NCBI GenBank assembly: GCA_024640135.1
Contig: JAHEFO010000014.1
Coordinates: forward strand, 1 to 33,448
Source: Acidobacteriota bacterium
Lineage (GTDB): Bacteria; Acidobacteriota; Vicinamibacteria; Vicinamibacterales; SCN-69-37
Reading direction: 5' to 3'
DNA length: 33,448 nt
The notes beneath the pieces are model-generated. The model saw only the letters and a program-made list of their open reading frames with translations, searched no databases and was not told the DNA's origin. The position numbers were made by a program, and so were the translations under genes. Each line of letters opens with the position of its first letter. The stretch's first letter is position 1. Shown here piece after piece: positions 16,694-25,692 of the stretch.

Positions 16694-19126
16694 CTACGCG
16701 CCCCCGCCACGTCCGCCCCGGCCGCGGCCGCCGGCAGGTGTGGAGGGAATCGCATAGTCGTCCGGCGGCGTGCCGCCGAGCAGATGGCGCACGAAGAAGT
16801 CCCAGCGGCGGCGCATCATGTAGTTGCCGTCCTGGCCGTATCCGTGGCCCGCATTGGGGAAGATCAGCAGTTCGAAGTCTTTGTTCGCGCGGATGAGCGC
16901 TTCCACCACCAGCATGGTGTTGGACGCCGGGACATTGCTGTCCATGCCGCCGTGCGCGATCAGCAATTTGCCCTTGAGGTCCTTGGCAAATTCCTGGTTC
17001 GCCTCCACGGAGTAGCTGTCGTCCCGGCTGCCCGGGGGCCCGGTCAACTCGCCCTGATAGCGCTCGCCCCAGTCGTCCTCGTAGTTACGTTGGTCGTGAT
17101 TGCCGGACTCGGAGATGCCGACCTTCCAGAAATCCGGATACCTGAACATGGCTGATGTCGTGGCGAATCCCCCGCCGGAATGTCCCCAGATGCCTGTGCG
17201 TTCGAGGTCGATCCACGGGTATCGCGAGGCCAGTTCCTTCATCGCGGCGATCTGATCGGGGATCGTATTGTCGCGACCCATCGCACCGTAATACGCGTCG
17301 TGGAAGGACTTCGACCTGTTCGGCGTGCCCCGGCCGTCGATGGACACCACGATGAAGCCAAGCTCGGCGAGGGCCTGACGGTCACCGTGGGCCACGTTCC
17401 AGGAACGCGATCCGATGCTTCCCGACTGCGGGCCGGGGTAGATCTGGTTGATGATCGGATACTTGCGGCTGGCGTCGAAGTTGGTGGGCCGGAACAACAT
17501 GCCGTAGATGTCGGTCACACCGTCGGCGGCCTTGGTGTGGAACGGCATCGGCATCTTCCAGCCCGTGGCCATCAACTTCGAGGTGTCGGCCTTTTCGAGT
17601 TCCAGCACCTGCTTCCCCGTATTGCCGTCGCGCAAGGTTGTGATGGGCGCCAGGTCCCAGCGCGAGTACGTGTCGACAATCCAGCGGCCCGATGGCGACA
17701 ACTGCATGCTGTGATTGCCATCGTCTGGCGTCAGCGACACGTAGCCGGTGCCGTCGAGATTGATCTTGTAGTAGTGCGTCAGGTAGGGGTCCTGCCCCGC
17801 CTCGCGTCCCAGGCCCGACAGCCACATCGTGCGCGTCTTCTCGTCGAGGCGGGTCAGGCCGGTGATCGGCCCGTCGCCCTTCGTGATCTGATGCTTCAGC
17901 TGGCCGGTGGTCAGATCGTACAGATAGAGATGTCCCCAGTTGTCGCGCTGCGAATACCAGATCAGTTCGTTGGAATCCCACAACACGCGCCAGTTGACGC
18001 GGGATTCGTACTGCGTCTCTTCTGATTCGGTGAACAGCGTCCGGACCGCGCCCGTGCTGGCGTCGGCGATGCGGAATGTGGCGTCCTTGTGGTACCGGCT
18101 GGTGGAGACCAGCGCCAGTTTGGTGGCGTCCGCATTCCACTCGTAGTCGTTCACGCTGATGTCGTCGCCCAGCGTGGCACGGTGGAAATCAGGATCCATC
18201 TGCAGCCGCGTCATGCGCCCGGAGTCCACGTCGATGATGACGCGATGCACCATCGCCACGTCCTTGTCCCCGGGCAGCGGGTACTTCCATGCCGACAGCG
18301 TCGGATGACCCACGTTGGTGCTCACCATGTACATGTCGCCGACGTTGCGCTCGTCCTGCTGGTGCGTCGCGATCTTCCTGGAATCCGGCGACCAGAGCAC
18401 GATGGCCCCGGCGCTCTTCGTCCATCCTGCGTTGTCGGTGGCGTATCCGAAATTCTCGATGCCGTCTTTCGTGAGCTGGCGTTCGGTGCCGGTGGCCATG
18501 TCCCGGAGCCACAGGTTCCAGTCGCGAATGAAGACACCCTTCGTTCCGTCAGGCGCCATGCTGATGGGCGGTCCTCCGCCACCCACGCGTCCGCCACCTC
18601 GTCCTCCCCGGCCGCCGGCGCGACCGGCCCCGCCGCGGCCCGCGGTGGCGGGCGCACCTTCCTCCGGCGATACGGTTCCACAGGCGGCGCCGCGCACGTC
18701 GCACGACCATCGGTTGGCGCCCACTGACACGATCACGGCCGTGGCGGTCGGCGATAGAGTGAGCGGCGTCGTCGCGATGGTTTCTGCGGTGAAGCTCTCG
18801 CCCGACACCGCCGACAGGGCGGCCGCCACACGGGCGTGATCGAAGGCTGGCGCGCGCGTGCCCTGTGCGGGATCGACGAGCACGATCTCGGTTCCAGCGG
18901 GCCTCGTGCTCGAGTACCAGAATCGTTCGTCCGGCAACCATGTGGCATCGGCGGTGCCGCCGATCACCAGGCCAGTGAGCGCCCCGCCCAACTGCTTCGC
19001 GGCGTTGTCATAGTCTGCCGCCGTGAAGACACGACCCGGTGAGGACTGCGACTGGGAACCGAGCGGAACTGCCAGCGCCAGGAACAGCGGCAGCGCGAGA
19101 ACGAGACGTGAAACCCGGACCGTCAT
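16694..19126 (-). CDS. Secreted S9 (DPP IV-like) prolyl oligopeptidase-family peptidase
   Basis: This 810-residue protein has a Sec signal (about 6-25), an N-terminal DPPIV_N beta-propeller (about 60-540) and a C-terminal alpha/beta hydrolase domain. The triad is readable: Ser650 in GHSGGG, Asp729 in HGGMDSNVP and His761 in NAGHGYG. The spacings of 79 and 32 match human DPP IV (78 and 32). It should remove dipeptides or cleave small peptides in the periplasm or outside. Two low-complexity RGG tracts are odd: residues about 157-186 inside the propeller and the C-terminal tail GGRGRGGRGGG. Start ATG19126 is set by GAGGAGG ending five bases upstream; 14 in-frame codons before it lack a ribosome site. 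It is divergent from the 19258 gene. Confidence 0.88.
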   Translation of the reverse strand: MTVRVSRLVLALPLFLALAVPLGSQSQSSPGRVFTAADYDNAAKQLGGALTGLVIGGTADATWLPDERFWYSSTRPAGTEIVLVDPAQGTRAPAFDHARVAAALSAVSGESFTAETIATTPLTLSPTATAVIVSVGANRWSCDVRGAACGTVSPEEGAPATAGRGGAGRAGGRGGRGGGRVGGGGPPISMAPDGTKGVFIRDWNLWLRDMATGTERQLTKDGIENFGYATDNAGWTKSAGAIVLWSPDSRKIATHQQDERNVGDMYMVSTNVGHPTLSAWKYPLPGDKDVAMVHRVIIDVDSGRMTRLQMDPDFHRATLGDDISVNDYEWNADATKLALVSTSRYHKDATFRIADASTGAVRTLFTESEETQYESRVNWRVLWDSNELIWYSQRDNWGHLYLYDLTTGQLKHQITKGDGPITGLTRLDEKTRTMWLSGLGREAGQDPYLTHYYKINLDGTGYVSLTPDDGNHSMQLSPSGRWIVDTYSRWDLAPITTLRDGNTGKQVLELEKADTSKLMATGWKMPMPFHTKAADGVTDIYGMLFRPTNFDASRKYPIINQIYPGPQSGSIGSRSWNVAHGDRQALAELGFIVVSIDGRGTPNRSKSFHDAYYGAMGRDNTIPDQIAAMKELASRYPWIDLERTGIWGHSGGGFATTSAMFRYPDFWKVGISESGNHDQRNYEDDWGERYQGELTGPPGSRDDSYSVEANQEFAKDLKGKLLIAHGGMDSNVPASNTMLVVEALIRANKDFELLIFPNAGHGYGQDGNYMMRRRWDFFVRHLLGGTPPDDYAIPSTPAGGRGRGGRGGGA

Positions 19127-19245
19127 ACTGGCCTCCTCAGACCTTGCCGCGCCCAGGACGGAGCGCACGGCCGATGGTACGCCGGTCGTCCCCTGCTGGC
19201 AACCGCAGGGCGGAGGTCAAAGCGGGAGGTTTCTGAGGGTAGCGC

Positions 19246-19257
19246 TAGAATGGGTGG
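19246..19257 (+). promoter_or_regulatory. Leaderless-type promoter of the 19258 gene
   Basis: TAGAAT at 19246-19251 is followed by six bases and ATG19258, so the expected transcript starts on the A of the start codon. The rest of the 131-bp divergent region (19127-19257) must also hold the promoter of the S9 peptidase on the other strand, where GAGGAGG is the ribosome site; I see no clear -10 box for it. Confidence 0.45.
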
Positions 19258-20115
19258 ATGAGCATCCGCGCGGTGGTCGTCGCTGTCGCCCTCCTCACGC
19301 TGTCGCTCCCGGCGGTAGCCCAGCCCCGGGTGGAGGGCTTCGGTTCGCTCGGCACAGCCGTGAGTCAGCCGAGTGGCCTCTTCATCACCGATTACATTCC
19401 CGAACTCGTGTACGGCGGAGGAACCGGCGGCCGAGCCGGCCAGACGATCAACCTCGACAGCAGACGCGAACTCGACTTCGAGGGCGGCTTCAATCTGCTG
19501 TTCGTGCCCAAGGCCGGGCTGCAGGTCTTCGTCAGCCGCGTCAGCGGTGCGTTTGACGGCCCGAACACGCCCTACGACTATCGACTCGAATATCTCGCGC
19601 GACAGCCTCCTGACTACATCCAGCGCGCCTACACCTCCGAGCGGTCATTCGACTGGCCGGACACGGCGGGTGACATGACCACGTGGCATGTCGGGACCAA
19701 CGGACTCCTTCGGTTCGCTGGGAGCCGGGCCGATCTGACGGTCACAGGAGGACTGCTGCTGTCACGTTTCTCCGGAGGGTTCGAGACGGCCGCGTTTCAC
19801 CGGTTCAGGCTGGGTGGACATTCAGTACTGTTCTACGAGGAAGCGCTCGTCGCCATGCAGTTCGCGCCGTCGTGGCATACCGGCTTCAACGCCGGCGTGG
19901 ACGTAGCGGTGCGCGTCAGCCGGCACGTGGCTCTGACCGCCGGCATGCGCCTGCTGACTGTGCCGGATCCGACGGTCGACGTCGCCACAATCGTCGACGA
20001 TGACACGATCTTCTTCGATCTGACGCTCGACGATATTCAGGCCGCGCTCGGCGGCAACCGGGCCGACTTCGACCGGTTCGTGCCAGTCTTCCGCTTCGGG
20101 ATTCGGATCCACTAA
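19258..20115 (+). CDS. Exported outer-membrane-type beta protein, function unknown
   Basis: This 285-residue protein has a clear signal peptide (AVVVAVALLTLSLPAVAQ, cleavage after Gln22). The mature part is built of alternating strands with Gly/aromatic turns (DFEGGFNLLF, LQVFVSRVSGAF, ADLTVTGGLLLSRFSGGF, VAVRVSRHVALTAGMRLL) and ends in FRFGIRIH, resembling porin-like or opacity-type barrels. No named family is recognised. It is monocistronic, divergent from the S9 peptidase and convergent with the ADOP gene. There is no Shine-Dalgarno; see the promoter entry. Confidence 0.7.
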   Translation: MSIRAVVVAVALLTLSLPAVAQPRVEGFGSLGTAVSQPSGLFITDYIPELVYGGGTGGRAGQTINLDSRRELDFEGGFNLLFVPKAGLQVFVSRVSGAFDGPNTPYDYRLEYLARQPPDYIQRAYTSERSFDWPDTAGDMTTWHVGTNGLLRFAGSRADLTVTGGLLLSRFSGGFETAAFHRFRLGGHSVLFYEEALVAMQFAPSWHTGFNAGVDVAVRVSRHVALTAGMRLLTVPDPTVDVATIVDDDTIFFDLTLDDIQAALGGNRADFDRFVPVFRFGIRIH

Positions 20116-20236
20116 CTCTTGCAGGACACGCCCCCGTGAACTTCAGATAGAGTCAGGCGCATGTGTCCCACGATACGGCCTGTCGGCGATGATGCTCGGC
20201 CAGACGCCCGGGCCTACGCTGCGGGACGTCTAGCCA
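20116..20236 (+). other. Short intergenic region with a possible leaderless small ORF
   Basis: TAGAGT at 20148-20153 lies seven bases before ATG20161, the same arrangement as at the leaderless genes of this window. That ATG opens a 31-codon frame ending with TGA at 20254-20256, overlapping the 3' end of the ADOP gene on the other strand. The peptide (MCPTIRPVGDDARPD...) has no recognisable feature. It could be a real small gene, a gene start left by deletion, or chance. Confidence 0.2.
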
Positions 20237-22876
20237 CTAGTCGCGAAGCGCAATGATCGGATCGATAGCTGAGGCCCGCCGGGCCGGTACCCATGACGCG
20301 GCCAGTGAAATGACGAGAATGACGCCGGCATGGGCGGCCATCATTGGCCAGGCGACCGCATCCATTCTGGGAACATAGGCTGCCAGAAGGGAAGCGGCCA
20401 TCTTCGATCCGGCCGCGCCGATGACGATGCCAGTCATGGCGAGGCGAAGCGCGACGCCGACGATGCCGCGCCGCACCCGGTGCGGGTCGGCCCCGAGGGC
20501 CACGCGGATGCCGATCTCGCGAGTCTGCTGTTCGATGACCTGCGCCAGCACGCCATACAGACCCACACCTGCCAGGACCAGGGTCAGCAGCGCGAAGCCA
20601 CCAAGGACAACGATGGCCAGGCGGCGGGTTGCGAGGAAGCCGTCGGCGATATCGGCCATCAATCGCAGGTTGTAGACCGGCAGCGTTGGGTCGATGGCGG
20701 CGATGGCTGCCCGAACGGCCGGTGCCATCGCGAGCGGATCACCTGTCGTCTTGAGCGCAAACGACACATTGCCGAACGGCGGATGTTGCGCGATCGGCCG
20801 GTAGAAGTGCATCGGCCGGCCCGGCACCTCTGGGCCGCGCAGCGAGACGTTGCGCACGACGCCCACCACTTCCGCGGAGGCCATGGTACCGAATCCAGAT
20901 TCCACCTGCAGGCCAATCGGGGAGCGCCCGTCAGGCCACAGCAGTCGCGCCGTGGATTCGCTGAGGATCGCCACCGGGGGCGAGCCCCGCCGGTCGTGTT
21001 CGGTGAAGGGGCGCCCCTCCACGACCTCGATGCCCATGGATGCGAAGTAGCCTGGGGTTGCCGAGAGGAACGTGGCGAATCGCGGCGGTGCATCGTCGGC
21101 GCGCGGTTGCCCCGGGACTCCGAGCGTGACCCCGATACCGGTTGACACGTCGCCCGGCAGCATCCCCGTTGCCCCGACCGAGGCGACTCCCGGCAACGCT
21201 CGCAGTTGTGCCAGCGCCTGATCGACAAACAAGGAGGCCGGCTGCGGCCCTTCGTACGTGGCGGTGGGCAACGTCACGTCAAGACCGAGCACGCCCCGAC
21301 CGTCAAACGCCAGGTCCACCGAGGCCAGCCTGCGCATGGTCGCCGTGGTCGCCGTCGTGACGGTCAGCAGGATGAGCGCGCAAGCGACCTGACCGACGAC
21401 CAGACCGTGCCGAGTCCAGCGCCAGCCCCGCCCGTCTGTGACGCCGCCGCGGAGTGCGTGCGCCGCCGGCCGGGCCGTCACCGCCAGGCCCGGCGCCAGG
21501 CCGAACAGCAACGCCGAACACGCCGAGACACCCAGGGCGATCCACAACATCCGACTATCCACGCCGATGGCCGCGGCACCAGGAAGCCATTGGCGCCCGA
21601 ACACCGAAAAGGCCTGTAGCACCAGCACGCTCAGCGCCGTGCCTGCCGCGCCGGCCACGACCGCATGACAGCCCGCGTCGATCGCCATGAACTGGATCAG
21701 GCGCCGCCGGCTGGCGCCGAGGGCGCGGCGAAGCACGAACTCAGACTGCCTGCGTGCCACTCTCGCCAGAAGCAGGCCGGCCACGTTGGTGGTCGCCACC
21801 AGCAGCACCAGACCGACACTGATTGCCAGCAGCAACAAGGTGGGACGCACCTGGCTGGTGAGCGAATCCTGCAATCCTGTCAGGCGCGGCCCCTGATCCT
21901 CTCGTTCAGGTGCGCCGCGTTCCAGATCGAACGCGTCAAGCGCGGCCTGCGCCTGGTCGAACGTGACACCTGTCTTGATCCGCGCGATGACCATCGGCGC
22001 GAATCCCTGGCCGGTGACCTGAAGATCGGCACCGGAAGGCAGCCAGAGCTCCGTCGTGCCAGGGAACGAGAATCCCTCGGGCATCACGGCCATGATTCTG
22101 AACGGGCGGCGATTGATCGACAGTCTCCGCTCGAGGACATTCGGATCGCCGCCAAGGTAGCGGCGCCAAAACCCGTCGCTGATGACCACCAAGGCATTGG
22201 CCGTCGCCACGTCGTCTTCAACCGTGTACGGGCGGCCGATGTGGGCGGGAACCGCCAATGCGGTAAAGAACCCCGGCGAGGCCACTGTCGCTGTTGCGCG
22301 CACCGGGTTCGCGAAGCCGTCGACATTGACGCCGCCTTCGGCATAGAGACCCACGCCAGCGAACACCGGAAGCTCAATCATGCCGCGAGCCGGATTCATC
22401 CGGTTGTCGCCGAACGAATAGGCCGGATTCGCGACGAGGACGAGCCGATCGGCTGCTGGAAAGGGTAGCGGACGCCAGAGGAGCCGGTCGACGCTGGTGA
22501 AGATCCCGGTTGACACGGCAATGCCCAGGGTCAGTGTGACCAGCGTCATCGCTGAGAACACCGGCTGACGCCGCATCAACCGGAACGAGTACCGCATGTC
22601 GTGCCACATCGTGTGCACGCCTGCAAGGAATCCCCAGTGAGCGTCCTGCTGGATGGCCGACGGCTCCGCGCCCACATGCAACAGCAGGCTCATCAGGTCG
22701 CGCGCGCCCCTGAACAGGAGCGTCCGGCATCCGGCCGCGCGGCGCCCGGCCCACAATTCCGACAGGTCGCCAAGATATTGTTCGGCGCCTGCGTCCTGGC
22801 GGCGGCCGAGCCGCCATCGCAGCAACGTGCGGCTCACCGCGAGGAACCACCGGGGTGGTGTCTGGCCCGGCGTCAT
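20237..22876 (-). CDS. ADOP-type orphan MacB/FtsX permease
   Basis: This 879-residue protein has a cytoplasmic N-terminal part (1-95) followed by MRYSFRLMRRQPVFSAMTLVTLTLGIAVST, the hallmark entry of acidobacterial duplicated orphan permeases (ADOP). Then come a first MacB_PCD periplasmic domain (about 130-330), an FtsX core (about 340-490, with RQSEFVLRRALGAS), a TM near 505-525, a second periplasmic domain (about 530-740) and a C-terminal FtsX core (about 750-875, with EQQTREIGIRVALGADP and ending ARRASAIDPIIALRD). No ATPase is adjacent, as is usual for this group, and transport has not been established for the family. ATG22876 overlaps the PadR stop (ATGA), so expression is coupled to the regulator. 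Confidence 0.9.
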   Translation of the reverse strand: MTPGQTPPRWFLAVSRTLLRWRLGRRQDAGAEQYLGDLSELWAGRRAAGCRTLLFRGARDLMSLLLHVGAEPSAIQQDAHWGFLAGVHTMWHDMRYSFRLMRRQPVFSAMTLVTLTLGIAVSTGIFTSVDRLLWRPLPFPAADRLVLVANPAYSFGDNRMNPARGMIELPVFAGVGLYAEGGVNVDGFANPVRATATVASPGFFTALAVPAHIGRPYTVEDDVATANALVVISDGFWRRYLGGDPNVLERRLSINRRPFRIMAVMPEGFSFPGTTELWLPSGADLQVTGQGFAPMVIARIKTGVTFDQAQAALDAFDLERGAPEREDQGPRLTGLQDSLTSQVRPTLLLLAISVGLVLLVATTNVAGLLLARVARRQSEFVLRRALGASRRRLIQFMAIDAGCHAVVAGAAGTALSVLVLQAFSVFGRQWLPGAAAIGVDSRMLWIALGVSACSALLFGLAPGLAVTARPAAHALRGGVTDGRGWRWTRHGLVVGQVACALILLTVTTATTATMRRLASVDLAFDGRGVLGLDVTLPTATYEGPQPASLFVDQALAQLRALPGVASVGATGMLPGDVSTGIGVTLGVPGQPRADDAPPRFATFLSATPGYFASMGIEVVEGRPFTEHDRRGSPPVAILSESTARLLWPDGRSPIGLQVESGFGTMASAEVVGVVRNVSLRGPEVPGRPMHFYRPIAQHPPFGNVSFALKTTGDPLAMAPAVRAAIAAIDPTLPVYNLRLMADIADGFLATRRLAIVVLGGFALLTLVLAGVGLYGVLAQVIEQQTREIGIRVALGADPHRVRRGIVGVALRLAMTGIVIGAAGSKMAASLLAAYVPRMDAVAWPMMAAHAGVILVISLAASWVPARRASAIDPIIALRD

Positions 22877-23208
22877 GAGCGGAGCCTCACCTCGCGGTAG
22901 GCGGCGGCCCGGCGTAATCGAAGCCGGACCTGCTGCATCGAGTCGAGTGCCTGGACGCCGGCCGGCGTGATGGCAAACGCCCGACGACTCTGGCCGCCGC
23001 GCATCGCCGTGCCCGGCGCCATTCTTGACCGGACGAGTCCTTTGGTTTCCAGGCGGGCGAGCGCGGCATAGACCGCACCGATCGACACGTCGCGTGAGGT
23101 GTCCCGGGCCAGCACCTGCTGTACCGGCACACCATAAGCGTCCGCGTCGAGTCCCCGCACGGTCAGGAGCACCAGCTCTTCGAATTCCCCGAGATGATCG
23201 CCTTTCAT
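22873..23208 (-). CDS. PadR-family regulator paired with the ADOP gene
   Basis: This 111-residue winged-helix protein contains FEELVLLTVRGLDADAYGVPVQQVL (9-33), the recognition region VSIGAVYAALARLETKGLVRSR (41-62), the wing GGQSRRAFAITPAGVQAL (71-88) and a short C-terminal helix, as in small (PadR-s1) regulators. In acidobacteria PadR genes of this kind precede ADOP permease genes, and here the stop and start overlap by four bases. It probably represses its own operon through the dyad just upstream. AAAGG about seven bases before ATG23208 may be a weak ribosome site. The effector is unknown. Confidence 0.88.
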   Translation of the reverse strand: MKGDHLGEFEELVLLTVRGLDADAYGVPVQQVLARDTSRDVSIGAVYAALARLETKGLVRSRMAPGTAMRGGQSRRAFAITPAGVQALDSMQQVRLRLRRAAAYREVRLRS

Positions 23209-23218
23209 GTTTCGCCTT

Positions 23219-23240
23219 TGTATATCAAATATTGATCTGT
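23219..23240 (-). promoter_or_regulatory. Promoter and candidate PadR operator
   Basis: A perfect AT-rich dyad ATCAA-ATA-TTGAT lies at 23224-23236, a conspicuous AT island in GC-rich DNA. On the minus strand TATACA (23224-23219) is a candidate -10 box with its predicted start about 23212, four bases before ATG23208. The dyad abuts this -10 box, so a bound dimer would block polymerase. Confidence 0.45.
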
Positions 23241-23319
23241 CTGACGTTCGGCCTCGGGATCTGGTTGGGGCCTGGCATGCCGCATCTGGCCCTGGGCCGA
23301 CACGGGTTCCCAGAAGTGA

Positions 23320-23336
23320 GCGCCCTTGGGGGGCGC
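23320..23336 (-). terminator. GC-rich hairpin between PadR and S9 peptidase genes
   Basis: GCGCCC at 23320-23325 and GGGCGC at 23331-23336 form a six-base-pair stem with a five-base loop, in the 219-bp gap (23209-23427) downstream of the S9 peptidase gene on the minus strand. No T-run follows, so this is at best a weak intrinsic terminator. The rest of the gap shows nothing coding. Confidence 0.25.
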
Positions 23337-23427
23337 ACTCTATCAGGCGGCGCCGGCACGTTCGTACCTTGGCCTCCCTGTCCTGTGCCGGTGTGTGGAG
23401 AGCCTGGGCGGAGCTGATGCGTGCGCC

Positions 23428-25692
23428 CTACCGTCCTCCCGGCGGCAGATGGGTGTTCAGGTAGTTCGTCAGCAGGGTGTAGAGGTGCGGCGTGGTGCCT
23501 GGTCCCTCGGAAATGCCGTGGGACCGGTTCGGATACGACATCATCGTGAATTGCTTGTCGTTGGCGATGAGCTCGTTCACCAGCATCTCAAAGCTCTGGT
23601 AGTGCACGTTGTCGTCGCCGGTGCCATGGACGATGAGCAGATTGCCCTTGAGGTTCTTCGCGAAGGTGATGGGCGACCCGTTCTTGTAGCCCTCGGCGTT
23701 ATCCTGCGGCAGGCCCATGAACCGTTCCTGATAGATGCTGTCGTATACCCGCTGATCCGAAACGAACGACACCGCGACGCCGGTCTTGTACAGCTCGGGA
23801 TAACGGAACAGTGCGTTGAGCGTCATCTGTCCCCCACCGCTCCATCCCCAACTGCCCACCCGATCAGCATCCACATACGGCCACGCCGCGATCGCCGCGC
23901 TGACGGCGGCGGCCTGGTCGGCAGAAGCCAGGATGCCAATCTGGCGATACACGCTCTTGCGCCAGGCCCGGCCGCGCGGCGCCGGCGTGCCGTGGTTGTC
24001 GAAACTGGCGACGATGTAGCCCTGTTGGGCGAGCATGAGGTGCCAGAGATAGCGGTTGCCGCCCCAACTGTCCTGCACCGTCTGCCCCGCCGGCTCACCA
24101 TAGACGTAGACCAGAAGCGGATACTTCTTCGTCGGATCGAAGTTGGGCGGCAGGATGCGCCACGAATCAACCTGCACGTCGTCGCCGATGTCGAGCGTGG
24201 TGTATTCGACTCGCTTCCGGCTGAGCGCCTCCACCGTGGCGCGAAGTGCGGTGTTCGCCGCCAGCGGCCGCACGGTCTCCCCACTCGGCAGCCGAACGAG
24301 TTCGACCTGCGGCGGTGTGTCGAGCGTAGAGAAGGTGTGGAACGCCCAGCGGGCGGTCGGCGACACGTCGTAGCGATGTACGCCCGTCTGCGTCGCAGGG
24401 CCGACGCGCTCTGGGGTGCCGGTGCCATCCATGAGAACGCGGTACTGGAAGCGCGTAGTCGCGTTGTCAGGCGATGCGGTGACGTAGAGCACGCCGCTCT
24501 TTTCGTCGATCGCGTCAACGCTGATCACGTCATAGTCGCCGGGCGTCATCAGCCGGACCTCGCTGCCGTCGCGCGAGACGTAGTAGGCGTGGCGCCACCC
24601 GTCGCGCTCGCTGAGCCAGAACAGGCCTTTCCCCCCGGCGAGCCAGACGTAGGAGGCCATGTCGTCAAGCCAGGCCTCGTCCTTATCGACGAAGATCGTC
24701 CGCACCTGTCCGGTCGCAGCGCTGCCGAGCTGCACCTCATTGGTGTTCTGCAATCGGTTGAGCTGCTGAAAAATGACGTCCTCGGCATTGTCGGCCCAGT
24801 CGATCAGGGGGATGTAGATGTCGTGCGGGTCGCCCGCGGTCTGCATCCAGATCGTCGGGCCGCCTGCGGCCGGCACGACGCCGACGCGCACGGCTGAGTT
24901 GGGCTGGCCGGCTTTGGGATGCTTGAACGAGGTCGTCTTCGGGTACAGCTCGTCCGTGTTGTTGATCATCGTAAACACGGGCACGCCGTGGGTGTCGAAC
25001 TGCCAGTAGGCGATGAGCCGACTGTCAGGACTCCAGCGAAACCCGTCGCGGATGCCGAACTCCTCTTCGTTCACCCAGTCGGACGTGCCGTTGATGACGT
25101 CGTCCGTGCCGTCAGTCGTCAGCGCGCGAATCGTGCTCTCGGCGAGGTCTTCGACGTAGATGTTGTTCTTGACGACGTAGGCAGCCTTGCGGCCGTCAGG
25201 CGAGAGCTTGGCGAACATGAGCGTGGACGCCTCGAAGCGCGCGCCCAGTTGGCGGAGCCGACCCGAGGCCATGTCGTACGTCCAGAAGTCGCCGCGCGTG
25301 TTCTGTCGCCAGACGCGGCGCGAATTCGTCATGACGATCAGGACCTTTCGGTCCGGCGACCACGCGTAGTCGTCGATGGCGAGCGGCGCAGACGCATCTG
25401 GAGGCACGAGTCTGCCGGCGTCGACAAGAACCTCTCTGGCGCCACTGTCCGCGCGGTACAGGACAAGATCGAGTCCGGCACCACCGCCGGCGGTCGGTTC
25501 CACGGTGGTGTACGAATCGCCGTCGGCCATCCAGCGTGCAGGCCCGAATCGTTCGGCAGCAAAATCGCGCGAGGCGAAGATTCGGTCGACGCTGAGCAAC
25601 GTGCCGTCAGCAGGGCTCGTCTGCGGGACAGAACATCCTGCGACGAGTGCAAGCGTGGCGGCCAGCGGAAGGAAGCGGTGGGCACTGGGCAT
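23428..25692 (-). CDS. S9 (DPP IV-like) dipeptidyl peptidase lipoprotein
   Basis: This 754-residue protein has a good lipobox (LALVAGC, Cys20), a DPPIV_N beta-propeller (about 85-520) and a C-terminal peptidase_S9 domain. The triad is Ser618 in GWSGGG, Asp693 in HGTGDDNVH and His725 in NRSHG; the 75 and 32 spacings and the HGTxDDNVH motif are those of true DPP IV. DWVNEEEFG near 205-215 matches the DW-(V/I)-YEEE loop that binds the substrate N-terminus. It should release Xaa-Pro or Xaa-Ala dipeptides at the cell envelope, for protein scavenging. The middle Gly of GWSYGG is kept while Tyr is replaced by Gly. There is no Shine-Dalgarno; TAGACT lies six bases before ATG25692. Confidence 0.92.
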   Translation of the reverse strand: MPSAHRFLPLAATLALVAGCSVPQTSPADGTLLSVDRIFASRDFAAERFGPARWMADGDSYTTVEPTAGGGAGLDLVLYRADSGAREVLVDAGRLVPPDASAPLAIDDYAWSPDRKVLIVMTNSRRVWRQNTRGDFWTYDMASGRLRQLGARFEASTLMFAKLSPDGRKAAYVVKNNIYVEDLAESTIRALTTDGTDDVINGTSDWVNEEEFGIRDGFRWSPDSRLIAYWQFDTHGVPVFTMINNTDELYPKTTSFKHPKAGQPNSAVRVGVVPAAGGPTIWMQTAGDPHDIYIPLIDWADNAEDVIFQQLNRLQNTNEVQLGSAATGQVRTIFVDKDEAWLDDMASYVWLAGGKGLFWLSERDGWRHAYYVSRDGSEVRLMTPGDYDVISVDAIDEKSGVLYVTASPDNATTRFQYRVLMDGTGTPERVGPATQTGVHRYDVSPTARWAFHTFSTLDTPPQVELVRLPSGETVRPLAANTALRATVEALSRKRVEYTTLDIGDDVQVDSWRILPPNFDPTKKYPLLVYVYGEPAGQTVQDSWGGNRYLWHLMLAQQGYIVASFDNHGTPAPRGRAWRKSVYRQIGILASADQAAAVSAAIAAWPYVDADRVGSWGWSGGGQMTLNALFRYPELYKTGVAVSFVSDQRVYDSIYQERFMGLPQDNAEGYKNGSPITFAKNLKGNLLIVHGTGDDNVHYQSFEMLVNELIANDKQFTMMSYPNRSHGISEGPGTTPHLYTLLTNYLNTHLPPGGR

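Noticed and set aside
23326-24897. 523-codon open frame on the plus strand
   Set aside because: It lies antisense over the S9 lipoprotein gene, whose catalytic residues and DPP IV spacing prove the minus strand is coding.
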